Assembly: GCF_019924635.1 (NCBI RefSeq)
Contig: NZ_CP065037.1
Location: forward strand, 3,534,001 to 3,598,000
Direction: 5' to 3'
Origin: Leifsonia sp. ZF2019
Lineage (GTDB): Bacteria > Actinomycetota > Actinomycetes > Actinomycetales > Microbacteriaceae
Length of the DNA: 64,000 bases
A program made the translations under genes and the position numbers. The notes under the pieces are model-generated. The model had not been told where the DNA came from, ran no database searches, and was given only the letters and a program-made list of their open reading frames with translations. This document shows, one piece after another, positions 1 to 8,058 of this stretch (the stretch's first letter is position 1; the number at the start of each line of letters is the position of its first letter).

Positions 1-2
1 TG

Positions 3-770
3 CTCGGCAGCCGCATCCCGACGCTGTCGCTCGTGCTGCCCGTCGCAACGGCCTTCCTCGTGACGCTCGTCGTGTCGCTGGGCGTCATCCCGCTGGTCGG
101 CGGCGACGACGTCGTGCGGCTCGTCGCCCCCTCGCTCGTCTCCTTCCTGCCCGGGCTGACGCTGACCATCGCGGCCGTCGAGCTCACGTCCGGCCAGGTC
201 ATGGCGGGGGCGAGCCGGCTCGTCTACGGGGTCGCGCAGCTCGGCCTGCTCGCCTTCGGCGTCTTCGCCGGAATCTCGGTCGCCGGCACTTCCCCGACCG
301 CCAGCGGCGGTGTCGAGCAACTGGGCGTCTGGGCACCCTGGGCCGGACTCGTCCTGGTCGGTCTGGGCTATTACCTGTACTCGGCCGCGCCGCGCGGGTC
401 GCTGCTCTGGATCCTGTACGCCCTCGTGGTCGCGCACGCCGCCCAGCTTCTCGGCGCGCTCCTCGTCGGCGCCGAACTCTCCGGGCTGTTCGGGGCGCTC
501 ATCGTCATCCCCGCCGTCGGACTCGCGGGGCGGATCCGGCGCGCCCCGTCGACCGCGATCATGCTGACCTGCGCCTACTGGGTGCTCGTGCCGGGGTCGA
601 TGGGGTTCATCGGGCTGAGCGAGGTCGCCTCCGGCACCGCGGGCGCGACCAGCACCATCCTGCGCACCTTCGGCTCGCTCATCGCGATCGCGATCGGCAT
701 GGTGCTCGGCGCCGGGTTCAGCCGCGACGTCGTGGCTCTCGCCCGCGGCTGGCGGCATCCGCGCCGCTGA
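3..770 (+). CDS. Threonine/serine exporter family protein, C-terminal part (5' end outside window)
   Basis: The reading frame is open to the left edge, so only about the last 255 residues are seen. They form a string of hydrophobic segments with short loops, ending in a basic tail (GWRHPRR). Pattern and wording (for example FLPGLTLTIAAVELTSGQ near the start and a SMGFIGLS segment late) match the C-terminal membrane domain of ThrE-type threonine/serine exporters, which pair an N-terminal DUF1212 domain with a C-terminal DUF3815 domain. Likely role: efflux of threonine or serine across the cytoplasmic membrane. A GTG at 33 could look like a start, but the frame continues upstream with good codon use, so I treat the gene as truncated by the window. 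Substrate is inferred from family only. Confidence 0.75.
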   Translation, partial: LGSRIPTLSLVLPVATAFLVTLVVSLGVIPLVGGDDVVRLVAPSLVSFLPGLTLTIAAVELTSGQVMAGASRLVYGVAQLGLLAFGVFAGISVAGTSPTASGGVEQLGVWAPWAGLVLVGLGYYLYSAAPRGSLLWILYALVVAHAAQLLGALLVGAELSGLFGALIVIPAVGLAGRIRRAPSTAIMLTCAYWVLVPGSMGFIGLSEVASGTAGATSTILRTFGSLIAIAIGMVLGAGFSRDVVALARGWRHPRR

Positions 771-848
771 GGGGCGATATCCGGTATTCGGTCCACCGTC
801 CCGCGATGCTTCACTGGAGAGGAGAGGCCGGACGGGAAGGAGGCCGCC

Positions 849-1769
849 GTGACCGCAGGAGACGGGGCGTGGGCCGCCGTGGCACCGCTCGACGAGCTGC
901 GCGTGCGCGCGCGGGGAGCCGACGCCGCGCAAGCCAACCCCGAACTCGCGGCCTACCTCGACGCGGCGGGGCTGCACATCGCGCGGCTCGACGAGGCGGA
1001 GGAGCTCACGCTGCGCATGACACGCTTCCCCGAGCTCAGCTTCGCCCACCTCCACGCGCCCGCCGCGCGGGTCGAGTGGACGCGCGGCGGCGAAGCGCGC
1101 GGCCGAACGGCCATCGTCCTATGCACCAACGGACGGCTCACGGTCGAGTCGTCCGGCGCCGTGCTGCATCGCCGGCCCGGGATGTTCCTCCTCCCTCCCG
1201 GCGACGACCCGGTGACCTTCGAGACGCACGCCCCGCTCTCCGAGCTGCTCTGCATCACCGCGCCGGCCGCCCTCGTCGCGGGACTCGAGCTCGCACCCCG
1301 CAGCACCCCGCGTCCCCCGCTGTCGCCGAGCGCGCTCACCCCTCTCTACGCCTTCGCCACCTCCCTCAGCGGCGGCTCGGCGAGCGGCGCGATCGCCCCG
1401 CTGCGCTCCGCGGCGATGGAAGTCGCCCGTGCCCTCGCCCGCCTCATCGCCGAAAGCGACCCTGGTGAGCTCACCCCCTTCACGCGTGCGATGCGCCTCA
1501 TCGACGAGGGCTACGCCGACCCGCGCCTCTCCGTCCCGCGGCTGGCCCACATGATCGGCGTCTCCGAACGCAGCCTCCAAGCGGTCTTCGCCGCCGAGGG
1601 CACGAGCGTCGCGAAAGAACTCCGCGCGACCCGCGCCCGCGCCGCTCGTGAACTCCGCCGGGCCCGCCCCCACGCCCCGGCCCACCAGATCGCCACGGCC
1701 GTCGGCTTCGGCTCGGTGTCGTCGTTGTACCGGGCGATCGACGGGGACGTGCCCCGGGCGCGCGCCTGA
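849..1769 (+). CDS. AraC-family transcriptional regulator
   Basis: A 306-residue protein. The C-terminal third (about 205-300) has the double helix-turn-helix of AraC/XylS regulators: one helix pair around LSVPRLAHMIGVSERSLQAVF and a second around APAHQIATAVGFGSVSSLYRAI. The N-terminal ~190 residues resemble the AraC-binding-like cupin sensor domain, with an RPGMFLLPPGDDP stretch typical of the barrel. The GTG start has a strong Shine-Dalgarno sequence (AAGGAGG, about 835-841). It stands alone between the exporter and a strong hairpin at 1809-1838. Target genes and ligand cannot be read from the sequence. Confidence 0.85.
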   Translation: MTAGDGAWAAVAPLDELRVRARGADAAQANPELAAYLDAAGLHIARLDEAEELTLRMTRFPELSFAHLHAPAARVEWTRGGEARGRTAIVLCTNGRLTVESSGAVLHRRPGMFLLPPGDDPVTFETHAPLSELLCITAPAALVAGLELAPRSTPRPPLSPSALTPLYAFATSLSGGSASGAIAPLRSAAMEVARALARLIAESDPGELTPFTRAMRLIDEGYADPRLSVPRLAHMIGVSERSLQAVFAAEGTSVAKELRATRARAARELRRARPHAPAHQIATAVGFGSVSSLYRAIDGDVPRARA

Positions 1770-1808
1770 GACGACGACGGCCGACGCGCTGCCGCGCGGA
1801 GCCGCAGA

Positions 1809-1838
1809 CGGGGGCCCGATCTGTCGACCGGGCCCCCG
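1809..1838 (+). terminator. GC-rich hairpin, probable terminator of the AraC gene
   Basis: Perfect 10-bp inverted repeat (CGGGGGCCCG / CGGGCCCCCG) with a 10-nt loop, 40 nt after the AraC stop. There is no strong U-tract, only GTTTT about 12 nt later. It lies between convergent genes and may serve both. Confidence 0.6.
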
Positions 1839-1938
1839 CTGCTAGGTGGCGTTTTCACACCGTTGCGAACGATAGGCCGGCGAGCCGACTTCCGTACCGG
1901 GTTGACTCGCGGGCCCGAGCGGGATTCGCTTCCGCTGC

Positions 1939-2553
1939 TCACACCACGTCGTAGGTCAGATGCGTCGCCGTCGTGGTGACGACGACCTCCCGTTGACGCA
2001 GCGTGCGTGGCGGGCCCGCGGTGAAGAGGGGTGTTCCCGCGCCGAGGAGGAGGGGTGACAGATGGAGGCTCACCGTGTCGACCAGCCCGGCGGCGATCGC
2101 GGAGCCGATCAGCGCACCGCCGCCCATGAGGACGACGTCGAGGTCGGCGCCCCGGGCGGCTGAGGCCGCCTCGGCACGGGCGCGCGCGGTCGCGACCGCG
2201 TCGGCGAGTCCGGTGGTCGCGAAGGTCCAATCGAGCCCGGTCAGCCGGACCTCCGCCGGTGGCGTGGTCGTCACCACGATGAACGGCGGCTTCCCGACCT
2301 CGGCGGCGCCGTAGCCGATCTCGTCGTTCCAGCCTCCCGGGCCGTCGATGATGTCGAAGAGGTGCCGGCCCATGACGACCGCGCCCGACCGCTCGGTGGA
2401 GCGACGGATGATCCGCTGGTCGTCCGGGTCGTCCGAGAACGCCCAGGCGTGCAGCGGCTCGCCGCCGGTGCCGAGGCCGTTGCCGGGCCCGGCGTCCGGT
2501 CCGGTCACGAAGCCGTCGAGCGAGATGGTGATGTCGGCGACGACGCGGGTCAT
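1939..2553 (-). CDS. Dihydrofolate reductase / RibD C-terminal-like protein
   Basis: A 204-residue protein of the RibD C-terminal (bifunctional deaminase-reductase) superfamily: N-terminal VADITISLDGFVTGPD, a VVMGRHLFD segment, a VLMGGGALIGS nucleotide-binding stretch and a C-terminal LSPLLLGAGTPLF strand, in family order. Members are NAD(P)H-dependent oxidoreductases of mostly unknown substrate and are seldom true folate reductases. It is the last gene of a three-gene operon: its ATG overlaps the stop of the SRPBCC gene by 4 nt (ATGA), so translation is probably coupled. Confidence 0.85.
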   Translation of the reverse strand: MTRVVADITISLDGFVTGPDAGPGNGLGTGGEPLHAWAFSDDPDDQRIIRRSTERSGAVVMGRHLFDIIDGPGGWNDEIGYGAAEVGKPPFIVVTTTPPAEVRLTGLDWTFATTGLADAVATARARAEAASAARGADLDVVLMGGGALIGSAIAAGLVDTVSLHLSPLLLGAGTPLFTAGPPRTLRQREVVVTTTATHLTYDVV

Positions 2554-3032
2554 GGCGTCACCCCCTCCAGCAGCAGTTCGTCGAGCTTCTCGTAGCCCTC
2601 GCGCACCCCGTACTCCATGCCGGAGGCGATCATGGCGTCCAGGGCCTCCTTCGACGTCATCACGGAGCGGCCCACGAGGCTGGTGCGACCGTCGGGGAGC
2701 GCCTCGAACCGCAGCCGGTCGAGGCTCACCTCTCCCGGCGCGCCGAGGAACTCGAACGTCTGGATGATCAGCTCGTTCTCGACGACCGTGTGGATGACGC
2801 CGCGGAACCCGTAGGTGCCCTCGGCGTCGGTCTGCTCGAAGCCGTATCCTCCGCCGGTGCGGAAGTCCCAGTGGGTGATGACGGTCTCGAGGGCGCGCGG
2901 CCCGATCCAGCGCTTGTAGAGCTCGGGATCGGCGTGGGCCTCGAAGACGGCCTCGACGGGCGCGTCGAACTCACGGGTGAGATCGGCGTACGACGTTCCG
3001 GGGACGACATCGATGACGACGGGATTGCTCAT
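2550..3032 (-). CDS. SRPBCC (AHSA1/START-like) domain protein
   Basis: A 160-residue single-domain protein of the activator-of-Hsp90 ATPase 1-like/polyketide-cyclase superfamily. It starts with a strand running into LTREFDAPVEAVFEAHADPELYKRW, the classic opening of AHSA1-like proteins, and ends with the long helix near GYEKLDELL. I start it at the ATG at 3032: it has a good ribosome-binding site (GAAGGAGTC) and overlaps the ArsR stop by 4 nt; an in-frame extension to 3122 would run deep into arsR. These proteins bind hydrophobic ligands in a helix-grip cavity; the ligand here is unknown. ArsR + AHSA1 pairs are common in actinobacteria. Confidence 0.88.
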   Translation of the reverse strand: MSNPVVIDVVPGTSYADLTREFDAPVEAVFEAHADPELYKRWIGPRALETVITHWDFRTGGGYGFEQTDAEGTYGFRGVIHTVVENELIIQTFEFLGAPGEVSLDRLRFEALPDGRTSLVGRSVMTSKEALDAMIASGMEYGVREGYEKLDELLLEGVTP

Positions 3033-3391
3033 GACTCCTTCTCCTTCGTTCTTTCTGGTGAGAGCAGGGTGTCGAGGCGCCGATAGCGGGCCTCGGCCTC
3101 CAGCCGGTAGCGGTCGATCCACGACGTGAGCCGCTCCAGTGCGGCCGCGTCGAGGTGCACCGGGCGTCGCTGAGCCTCCCGCGTGCGCCAGACCAGGCCG
3201 GCCGACTCCAGCACGCCGATGTGCTTCGACACCGCCTGGAGGGTGATGTCGAAGGGCTCGGCGAGTTCGCCGACCGTGGCCGGGCCGCGACTCAGGCGGG
3301 CGACGATCGCCCGGCGGACGGGGTCCGCGAGTGCGGCGAACGCGGCGTCGAGGGCGGCGTTGGAGCTTTCATCAACCATGTGCTTGATCAA
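3029..3391 (-). CDS. ArsR-family winged-helix regulator
   Basis: A 120-residue ArsR/SmtB-type repressor. The segment ALADPVRRAIVARLSRGPATVGELAEPFDITLQAVSKHIGVL is a textbook ArsR winged helix-turn-helix. The metal-site ELCVCDL motif is absent, so it probably does not sense metals. First gene of the arsR-SRPBCC-RibD operon. The longest frame begins with TTG at 3391; the ATG at 3379 is an alternative. Just upstream (minus strand) are a TTGATCAA palindrome and TTCAACTGAAAGGTTGA, possible autoregulatory operator sequence. Probable role: repressor of its own operon. Confidence 0.88.
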   Translation of the reverse strand: MIKHMVDESSNAALDAAFAALADPVRRAIVARLSRGPATVGELAEPFDITLQAVSKHIGVLESAGLVWRTREAQRRPVHLDAAALERLTSWIDRYRLEAEARYRRLDTLLSPERTKEKES

Positions 3392-3869
3392 CCTTTCAGT
3401 TGAATACTACGCGACCAGGTCGCTCCTGGCAAGGGGCCATCGGAGCCGCCGGGAATCGAGTCTTCGGCGGCGCGATGGCGCGCGCTTCAATGTCGACGTC
3501 GGTTCACGGCCGCGAGCGCAGCCGACCGGCCGAGTTCGACAACGACTCCGGCAGGCAGGAGGACGTATGCCCGTCCCGCACAGGGTTCTACACGCTGTAG
3601 ACGTTCGGCTTCAGCCTGGTGCCTGAGAGGGGTCCCGCGTCTACGGAGGCGGGCGACTGGAATCCCGATACTTCGGATGCTCAATTGCGCAGGCAACTGG
3701 ATTACCGCTGAGTTCCGTGTGCGGGCGCTTCTACGTTTCTCTTGGCGCGCGATCAGCGACCTGTCTCCTTGCCTGCCGGAACGGACATTCCGGCAGGAGC
3801 GCACGCTTATGTGAACCGACAGCCGCACCGAGCTGCCCATTCCTAACAAACCCGAATCGAAAGGCGCTC
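3392..3869. other. 478-bp gene-free region between divergent arsR and the Ig-repeat surface gene
   Basis: No convincing gene on either strand. It holds two clear inverted repeats: 3437-3478 (CCATCG and GCCGCCG arms around a 13-nt loop) and 3772-3797 (perfect 10-bp CCTGCCGGAA/TTCCGGCAGG with a 6-nt loop). The second is ~70 nt upstream of the surface-protein ATG and could be a 5' UTR stem or operator. A weaker CCCGC/GCGGG stem lies near 3633-3653. I tried c-di-AMP- and SAM-type riboswitch patterns and could not support either. Confidence 0.5.
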
Positions 3870-6149
3870 ATGACTAGTGCATTCACCAAGAAAGCAGCGC
3901 GTGCAGCGATCGCCGGCACAGTGCTCGTCGGCCTCACCGCGGCCGGGCTGGCGCTCGCGGCGCCCGCCAGCGCGGCGCCCGGGACGAACATGTACACCGG
4001 CCCTCTCGCCAACGCGACGTACAACCTGAGCGCCGGCGGCACCGGCATCACCAGCCACGGTGGCGCCACGAGCCTGGCGAACAAGGTGGCCGCGGGCACG
4101 GTGCCGCTGTGGACCTACCCGGGCATCGGCGGGGTTGGCACGATCTCGAACAGCGCCGGCAACTGCCAGCTCTCGCGCGCTTCGAACGCGTCCACCAGTA
4201 TTGTCAAGTGCGACGACACTGCCCTGAACCAGACCTGGAAGGGCTTCCTCAGCGGTAACGACTTCGTGCTCCGGAGCTCGTACAACTCGAACTACCTGCA
4301 CCTGTCGCCCACCGCACCGTCGGTGCTCACCTATCCCTACGAGGGGACAAATGGCTATCTGAACACGGGTCTCGCTTTGGCGACGCCTGCGGTGGTGGCT
4401 CCGTCTCTGGCGTCGCCGTTGCCGAACTCGACGATTACGCCGGAGACGGTGTTCTCGGGTGCCGGGTCGGTGAACACGACGATCACGGTGACGGATGCTG
4501 CCGGGAAGGTCGTCGGTTCGGCGACGGTCGGTGCGGACGGCACATGGTCGCTCGTGCTGGACCCGGCGCCGAAGAACGGGGCCCACGTCCTGACGGTCGT
4601 CGCGCTGGACACTGACGGTAAGTCGACGGAGCTGGCGAGTGGTTCGTACACGATGACGATGTCGGATGAGGAGCGGGCGCTGCTCTCGCCCGAGGCGGAC
4701 ACCACAGTCACGCCCGACACCGTGTTCTCCGGTACCGGTCACATCGGTGACACGGTCGTGATCAAGGACGCCGAGGGCACCGTCGTCGGGCAGACGACCG
4801 TCGGCAACGACGGAAAGTGGTCGACGACCCTGGACGGGCTGACCTCCAACGGTGCGACCGATCTGAGCATCGAGGTCACCGGCAAGGACGGCCTGACCGA
4901 GCAGCTGGCAGACAACACGTACACGGTCGAGGGTGTCGACCTCGACCGGGCGGTCACCTCCCCGGGTGCGGGCGAGACGATCACGCCGGACACCGTGTTC
5001 ACCGGCACCGGGAACATCGGTGACACCATCGTGATCACGGACAAGGACGGCAACACGATCGGTTCCGCTGTCGTCGGTAACGACGGCACCTGGTCGGTCC
5101 CGATCAGCTCCCTCCCCGGCAACGGTGACACCACCCTCGTGATCGAGGTCACCGGCAAGAACGGCCAGAAGGAGACCCTCGCCGAGGAGACCTACGTGGC
5201 CGAGGGTGTCGACCTGGACCGGGCCGTCACCTCCCCGGGTGCGGGCGAGACGATCACCCCCGACACGGTCTTCACCGGCACCGGGAACATCGGTGACACC
5301 ATCACGATCAAGGACAAGGACGGCACCGTCCTCGGTGAGACCACTGTCGGTAACGACGGCACCTGGTCGGCCCCGATCAGCTCCCTCCCCGGCAACGGTG
5401 ACACCACCCTCGTGATCGAGGTCACCGGCAAGAACGGCCAGAAGGAGACCCTCGCCGAGGAGACCTACGTGGCCGAGGGTGTCGACCTCGACCGGGCCAT
5501 CACCTCCCCGGGTGCCGGCGAGACGATCACCCCCGACACGGTGTTCACCGGCACCGGGAACATCGGTGACACGGTGAAGATCAAGGACAAGGACGGCACC
5601 ATCCTCGGTCAGACCACCGTCGGTAACGACGGCACCTGGTCCACGACCCTGAACCCGGCCCCGACCAACGGTGACACCAGCCTGGTCATCGAGGTCACCG
5701 GGAAGAACGGTGAGACCGTGACGATCGCGGACGAGAGCTACGAGATGGAGGGGTCGACCACGAAGTTCGAGGTGACCTCCCCGGACCTGTCGAAGGACAA
5801 CGGCGCGATCAAGAACGGCACCGTGTTCACCGGCAAGGGCGAGCCCGGCACCACCGTGGTCCTCACCGACAAGGACGGCAACACCATCGGTGAGGCTGTG
5901 GTCGATGACACCGGTCACTGGTCCACCCCGGTCACCGGCCTCCCGCAGGGTCCGAACAGTATTGGCATCACCCACACCGCCCCCGGTGCGGACCCCGTCG
6001 TCACCGACCTCGGCAACATTGTCGTGGTCTCCGACGACGAGTCCACCCCGCTGATGGACCCGGCCATCGCCGGCGGTGCCGCCCTGGCACTGCTCGCCGC
6101 TGCCGGAACCATCCTCGGCATCCGCCGCCGCAAGGCCACCCAACAGTAA
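3870..6149 (+). CDS. Secreted/surface protein with tandem bacterial Ig-like repeats
   Basis: A 759-residue exported protein. The ATG at 3870 is followed by a clear Sec signal peptide (KKAARAAIAGTVLVGLTAAGLALAA, cleavage near ASA-AP at residue ~37); longer in-frame extensions lack this logic. Residues ~38-165 form a unique N-terminal domain with one Cys pair and an NQTWKGF segment. About six Ig-like repeats follow, each opening with a (T)ITPDTVF(T/S)GTG motif and containing GNDGTWS. Three central copies are almost identical, also at DNA level. The C-terminus has a transmembrane helix (GGAALALLAAAGTILGI) and a basic RRRK tail, but no LPxTG-like motif before it, so it is probably membrane-anchored. 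Likely a surface adhesin or stalk; partner unknown. Confidence 0.8.
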   Translation: MTSAFTKKAARAAIAGTVLVGLTAAGLALAAPASAAPGTNMYTGPLANATYNLSAGGTGITSHGGATSLANKVAAGTVPLWTYPGIGGVGTISNSAGNCQLSRASNASTSIVKCDDTALNQTWKGFLSGNDFVLRSSYNSNYLHLSPTAPSVLTYPYEGTNGYLNTGLALATPAVVAPSLASPLPNSTITPETVFSGAGSVNTTITVTDAAGKVVGSATVGADGTWSLVLDPAPKNGAHVLTVVALDTDGKSTELASGSYTMTMSDEERALLSPEADTTVTPDTVFSGTGHIGDTVVIKDAEGTVVGQTTVGNDGKWSTTLDGLTSNGATDLSIEVTGKDGLTEQLADNTYTVEGVDLDRAVTSPGAGETITPDTVFTGTGNIGDTIVITDKDGNTIGSAVVGNDGTWSVPISSLPGNGDTTLVIEVTGKNGQKETLAEETYVAEGVDLDRAVTSPGAGETITPDTVFTGTGNIGDTITIKDKDGTVLGETTVGNDGTWSAPISSLPGNGDTTLVIEVTGKNGQKETLAEETYVAEGVDLDRAITSPGAGETITPDTVFTGTGNIGDTVKIKDKDGTILGQTTVGNDGTWSTTLNPAPTNGDTSLVIEVTGKNGETVTIADESYEMEGSTTKFEVTSPDLSKDNGAIKNGTVFTGKGEPGTTVVLTDKDGNTIGEAVVDDTGHWSTPVTGLPQGPNSIGITHTAPGADPVVTDLGNIVVVSDDESTPLMDPAIAGGAALALLAAAGTILGIRRRKATQQ
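4927..5745 (+). repeat. Three tandem 273-bp near-identical coding repeats (91 residues each)
   Basis: The phrase GAGGGTGTCGACCT(C/G)GACCGGGC recurs at 4930, 5203 and 5476, an exact 273-bp period. Long stretches (for example GTCACCTCCCCGGGTGCGGG) are unchanged, including third codon positions. This indicates recent duplication or gene conversion, and the copy number may vary between strains. Confidence 0.85.
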
Positions 6150-6156
6150 CGACCCA

Positions 6157-6218
6157 CGGGTGCTCCCCAACGCACCCGTGACCGGTGGGCGGATGTCTCC
6201 CCGAGACATCCGCCCACC
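6157..6218 (+). terminator. Double hairpin terminator after the Ig-repeat gene
   Basis: A first stem ACGGGTG/CACCCGT (about 6156-6179) is followed by a perfect 15-bp stem (6184-6198 with 6204-6218) with loop CCCCG. They lie 7-70 nt after the stop codon. Confidence 0.75.
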
Positions 6219-6342
6219 CTCACACCTGCGCGCCGGGTCCCTCCGGTTCCTCGGCCGGCAGCGGCGGAGTGCCGAATGAAATGGACGCGCACTCCCGCAA
6301 TCCGCTCTTCGCTCCCGGCCGCCGGCGCGCCATACTGACCCC

Positions 6343-6600
6343 ATGAGCCAGACCGGATCCCGCACGGGAGAGAACTCCTTCGTCACCTTCCTCAAGCGCC
6401 GGTGGCTCGCCATCGTGCTGATCGTGCTGCTGGCGATCGTCGCCATCCAGAACGCGTTCGGCGGCGACAAGGCCACCTTGTTCGTCCTCTGGGGCAAGCT
6501 CGTCACGCCCACCTGGGCTCTCGTGCTGATCGTGTTCGTCGTGGGGGCGATCGTCGGCTGGGTGCTGGCGCGCAACCGGGCGGCGCGTAAGAAGGGCTGA
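6343..6600 (+). CDS. LapA-domain-like small membrane protein
   Basis: An 85-residue protein with two transmembrane helices (about 24-42 and 57-76) separated by a short loop (FGGDKATLFVLWGKLVTP) and a basic C-terminal tail (RNRAARKKG). This is the layout of the LapA/DUF1049 lipopolysaccharide-assembly-like domain, widespread in actinobacteria without a defined role. The ATG at 6343 follows a short AT-poor leader. It stands alone. Function unknown; family call moderately sure. Confidence 0.7.
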   Translation: MSQTGSRTGENSFVTFLKRRWLAIVLIVLLAIVAIQNAFGGDKATLFVLWGKLVTPTWALVLIVFVVGAIVGWVLARNRAARKKG

Positions 6601-6724
6601 CGACGCCCGATCCGGTCGGGTCGCGCGTCCAGCAGCGCCTCCGACCGGATTGAGCGGCCGCAGCGCTGAATCGGATCGCCGCGCACTGTTGGACTTCCCC
6701 GCCCGGAAGGGCGAATCTGGACGC

Positions 6725-7762
6725 ATGGCCTACGAACCCGCCCCGAACCGCTACGACCGCATGCCCTACCGCCGCACGGGACGCAGCGGACTCGACCTCC
6801 CCGCCCTGTCGCTCGGCCTCTGGCAGAACTTCGGCGACGACCGCCCCATCGAGACACAGCGCGCGATCGTCCGGCGGGCTTTCGATCTGGGCGTGACCCA
6901 CTTCGACCTCGCCAACAACTACGGGCCGCCGTACGGCGCGGCCGAGATCAACTTCGGCCGGATCCTGCGGGAGGACCTCGCGCCGTTCCGCGACGAGCTC
7001 ATCGTCTCGTCGAAGGCCGGGTGGGACATGTGGCCGGGTCCGTACGGGCAGGGCGGCGGCAGCCGCAAGTACGTGCTGGCGAGCCTCGACCAGTCGCTCG
7101 CGCGCCTGGGCCTCGACTACGTGGACATCTTCTACTCGCACCGGCCCGACCCCTCCACCCCGCTCGAGGAGACCATGCAGGCACTCGACACGGCGGTGCG
7201 CAGCGGCAAGGCGCTCTACGTGGGCATCTCGTCCTACGGCCCGGAGGAGACGCGCCGGGCCGCCGAGATCCTCCGCGAGCTGGGCACACCGCTCCTCATC
7301 CACCAGCCGTCGTACTCGATGCTGAACCGCTGGATCGAGACGGAGGGGCTGCTCGACGCCGCAGGGGAGCTCGGCGTCGGTGTCATCGGCTTCACCGCCC
7401 TCGCGCAGGGGATGCTGACGGACAAGTACCTGAACGGCGTACCCGAGGGCTCCCGCGCCTCCGCCGCCGGCTCGTTCGACCAGAACTGGCTCACCGACGA
7501 GGCGATCGGGCGGCTGCGCGCCCTGAACGACATCGCGGCGTCGCGCGGGCAGACCCTCGCCCAGCTCGCGCTGGCCTGGGCGCTGCGCGACGACCGCGTG
7601 ACCTCGCTCGTCATCGGCGCCAGCAGCGTCGCCCAGCTGGAGCAGAACGTGGGCGCGCTCGACCGCCTCGACTTCACGGACGAGGAGCTCGCGGCGATCG
7701 ACGAGCACGCCGTCGACGCCGGCGTGGACCTGTGGGCGGGGGCGCGGCGCGGGGAGGTCTGA
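6725..7762 (+). CDS. Aldo/keto reductase (YghZ/Gpr-like)
   Basis: A 345-residue NADPH-dependent oxidoreductase. Catalytic tetrad residues are recognisable: Asp in FDLANNYG, Tyr in the same NNYGP segment, Lys in VSSKAGW and His in FYSHRPD. The opening MPYRRTGRSGLDLPALSLGLWQNFG and the WPGPYG(Q)GGSRKY segment are typical of the YghZ subgroup, which reduces L-glyceraldehyde 3-phosphate and methylglyoxal in E. coli. I use the ATG at 6725, where similarity to the family starts; an in-frame extension to 6650 is poor. Substrate here is inferred from the family. Confidence 0.9.
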   Translation: MAYEPAPNRYDRMPYRRTGRSGLDLPALSLGLWQNFGDDRPIETQRAIVRRAFDLGVTHFDLANNYGPPYGAAEINFGRILREDLAPFRDELIVSSKAGWDMWPGPYGQGGGSRKYVLASLDQSLARLGLDYVDIFYSHRPDPSTPLEETMQALDTAVRSGKALYVGISSYGPEETRRAAEILRELGTPLLIHQPSYSMLNRWIETEGLLDAAGELGVGVIGFTALAQGMLTDKYLNGVPEGSRASAAGSFDQNWLTDEAIGRLRALNDIAASRGQTLAQLALAWALRDDRVTSLVIGASSVAQLEQNVGALDRLDFTDEELAAIDEHAVDAGVDLWAGARRGEV

Positions 7763-7772
7763 CATCGCCGCA

Positions 7773-7792
7773 TGGTACGCTATCCGGTACCA
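7773..7792 (+). promoter_or_regulatory. Palindromic operator upstream of yefM-yoeB
   Basis: TGGTAC-N8-GTACCA, a perfect 6-bp inverted repeat ending 14 nt before the yefM ATG. E. coli YefM binds palindromes with a TGTACA core, so this GTAC-cored palindrome is a plausible autoregulatory site. A Shine-Dalgarno GGGAGG lies between it and the ATG. Confidence 0.6.
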
Positions 7793-7806
7793 CTCGGGAG
7801 GTTCTC

Positions 7807-8058
7807 ATGACGGCTATGACAGCGACGGATGCGCGCAAGGGTTTGTTCGGGCTGATTCAGCAGGTCAATGAGGATCACACCTCGATCGAGGTGGTCTCCA
7901 AGCACGGCAATGTGGTCATCATGTCGAAGGACGACTACGACGCGATGACGGAGACCGCGCATCTGTTGCGGAACGCTCCGAACGCCGAGCGCCTTCTCGA
8001 ATCGATCGAACGCGCACGGCGTGGCGAGTTCGAACAGCACGACCTCCTCGACACGTGA
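7807..8058 (+). CDS. yefM: YefM/Phd-family antitoxin
   Basis: An 83-residue antitoxin. It begins MTAMTATDARKGLFGLIQQVN, the standard Phd/YefM DNA-binding N-terminus, with VSKHGNVVIMSKDDYDAMTET in the middle. The C-terminal part (LLRNAPNAERLLESIERARRGE) is the flexible toxin-binding segment. Its stop overlaps the GTG of yoeB by 4 nt (GTGA). The complex would repress the promoter and the antitoxin neutralises YoeB. Confidence 0.93.
   Translation: MTAMTATDARKGLFGLIQQVNEDHTSIEVVSKHGNVVIMSKDDYDAMTETAHLLRNAPNAERLLESIERARRGEFEQHDLLDT

Noticed and set aside
3600..3800. Possible riboswitch before the surface gene
   Set aside because: Only simple stems are visible; I could not place conserved cores of c-di-AMP or SAM riboswitches.
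3843..6857. 1004-codon open frame on the minus strand
   Set aside because: It is antisense to the Ig-repeat gene and its periodic repeats mirror that gene; composition is typical of an antisense frame in GC-rich DNA.
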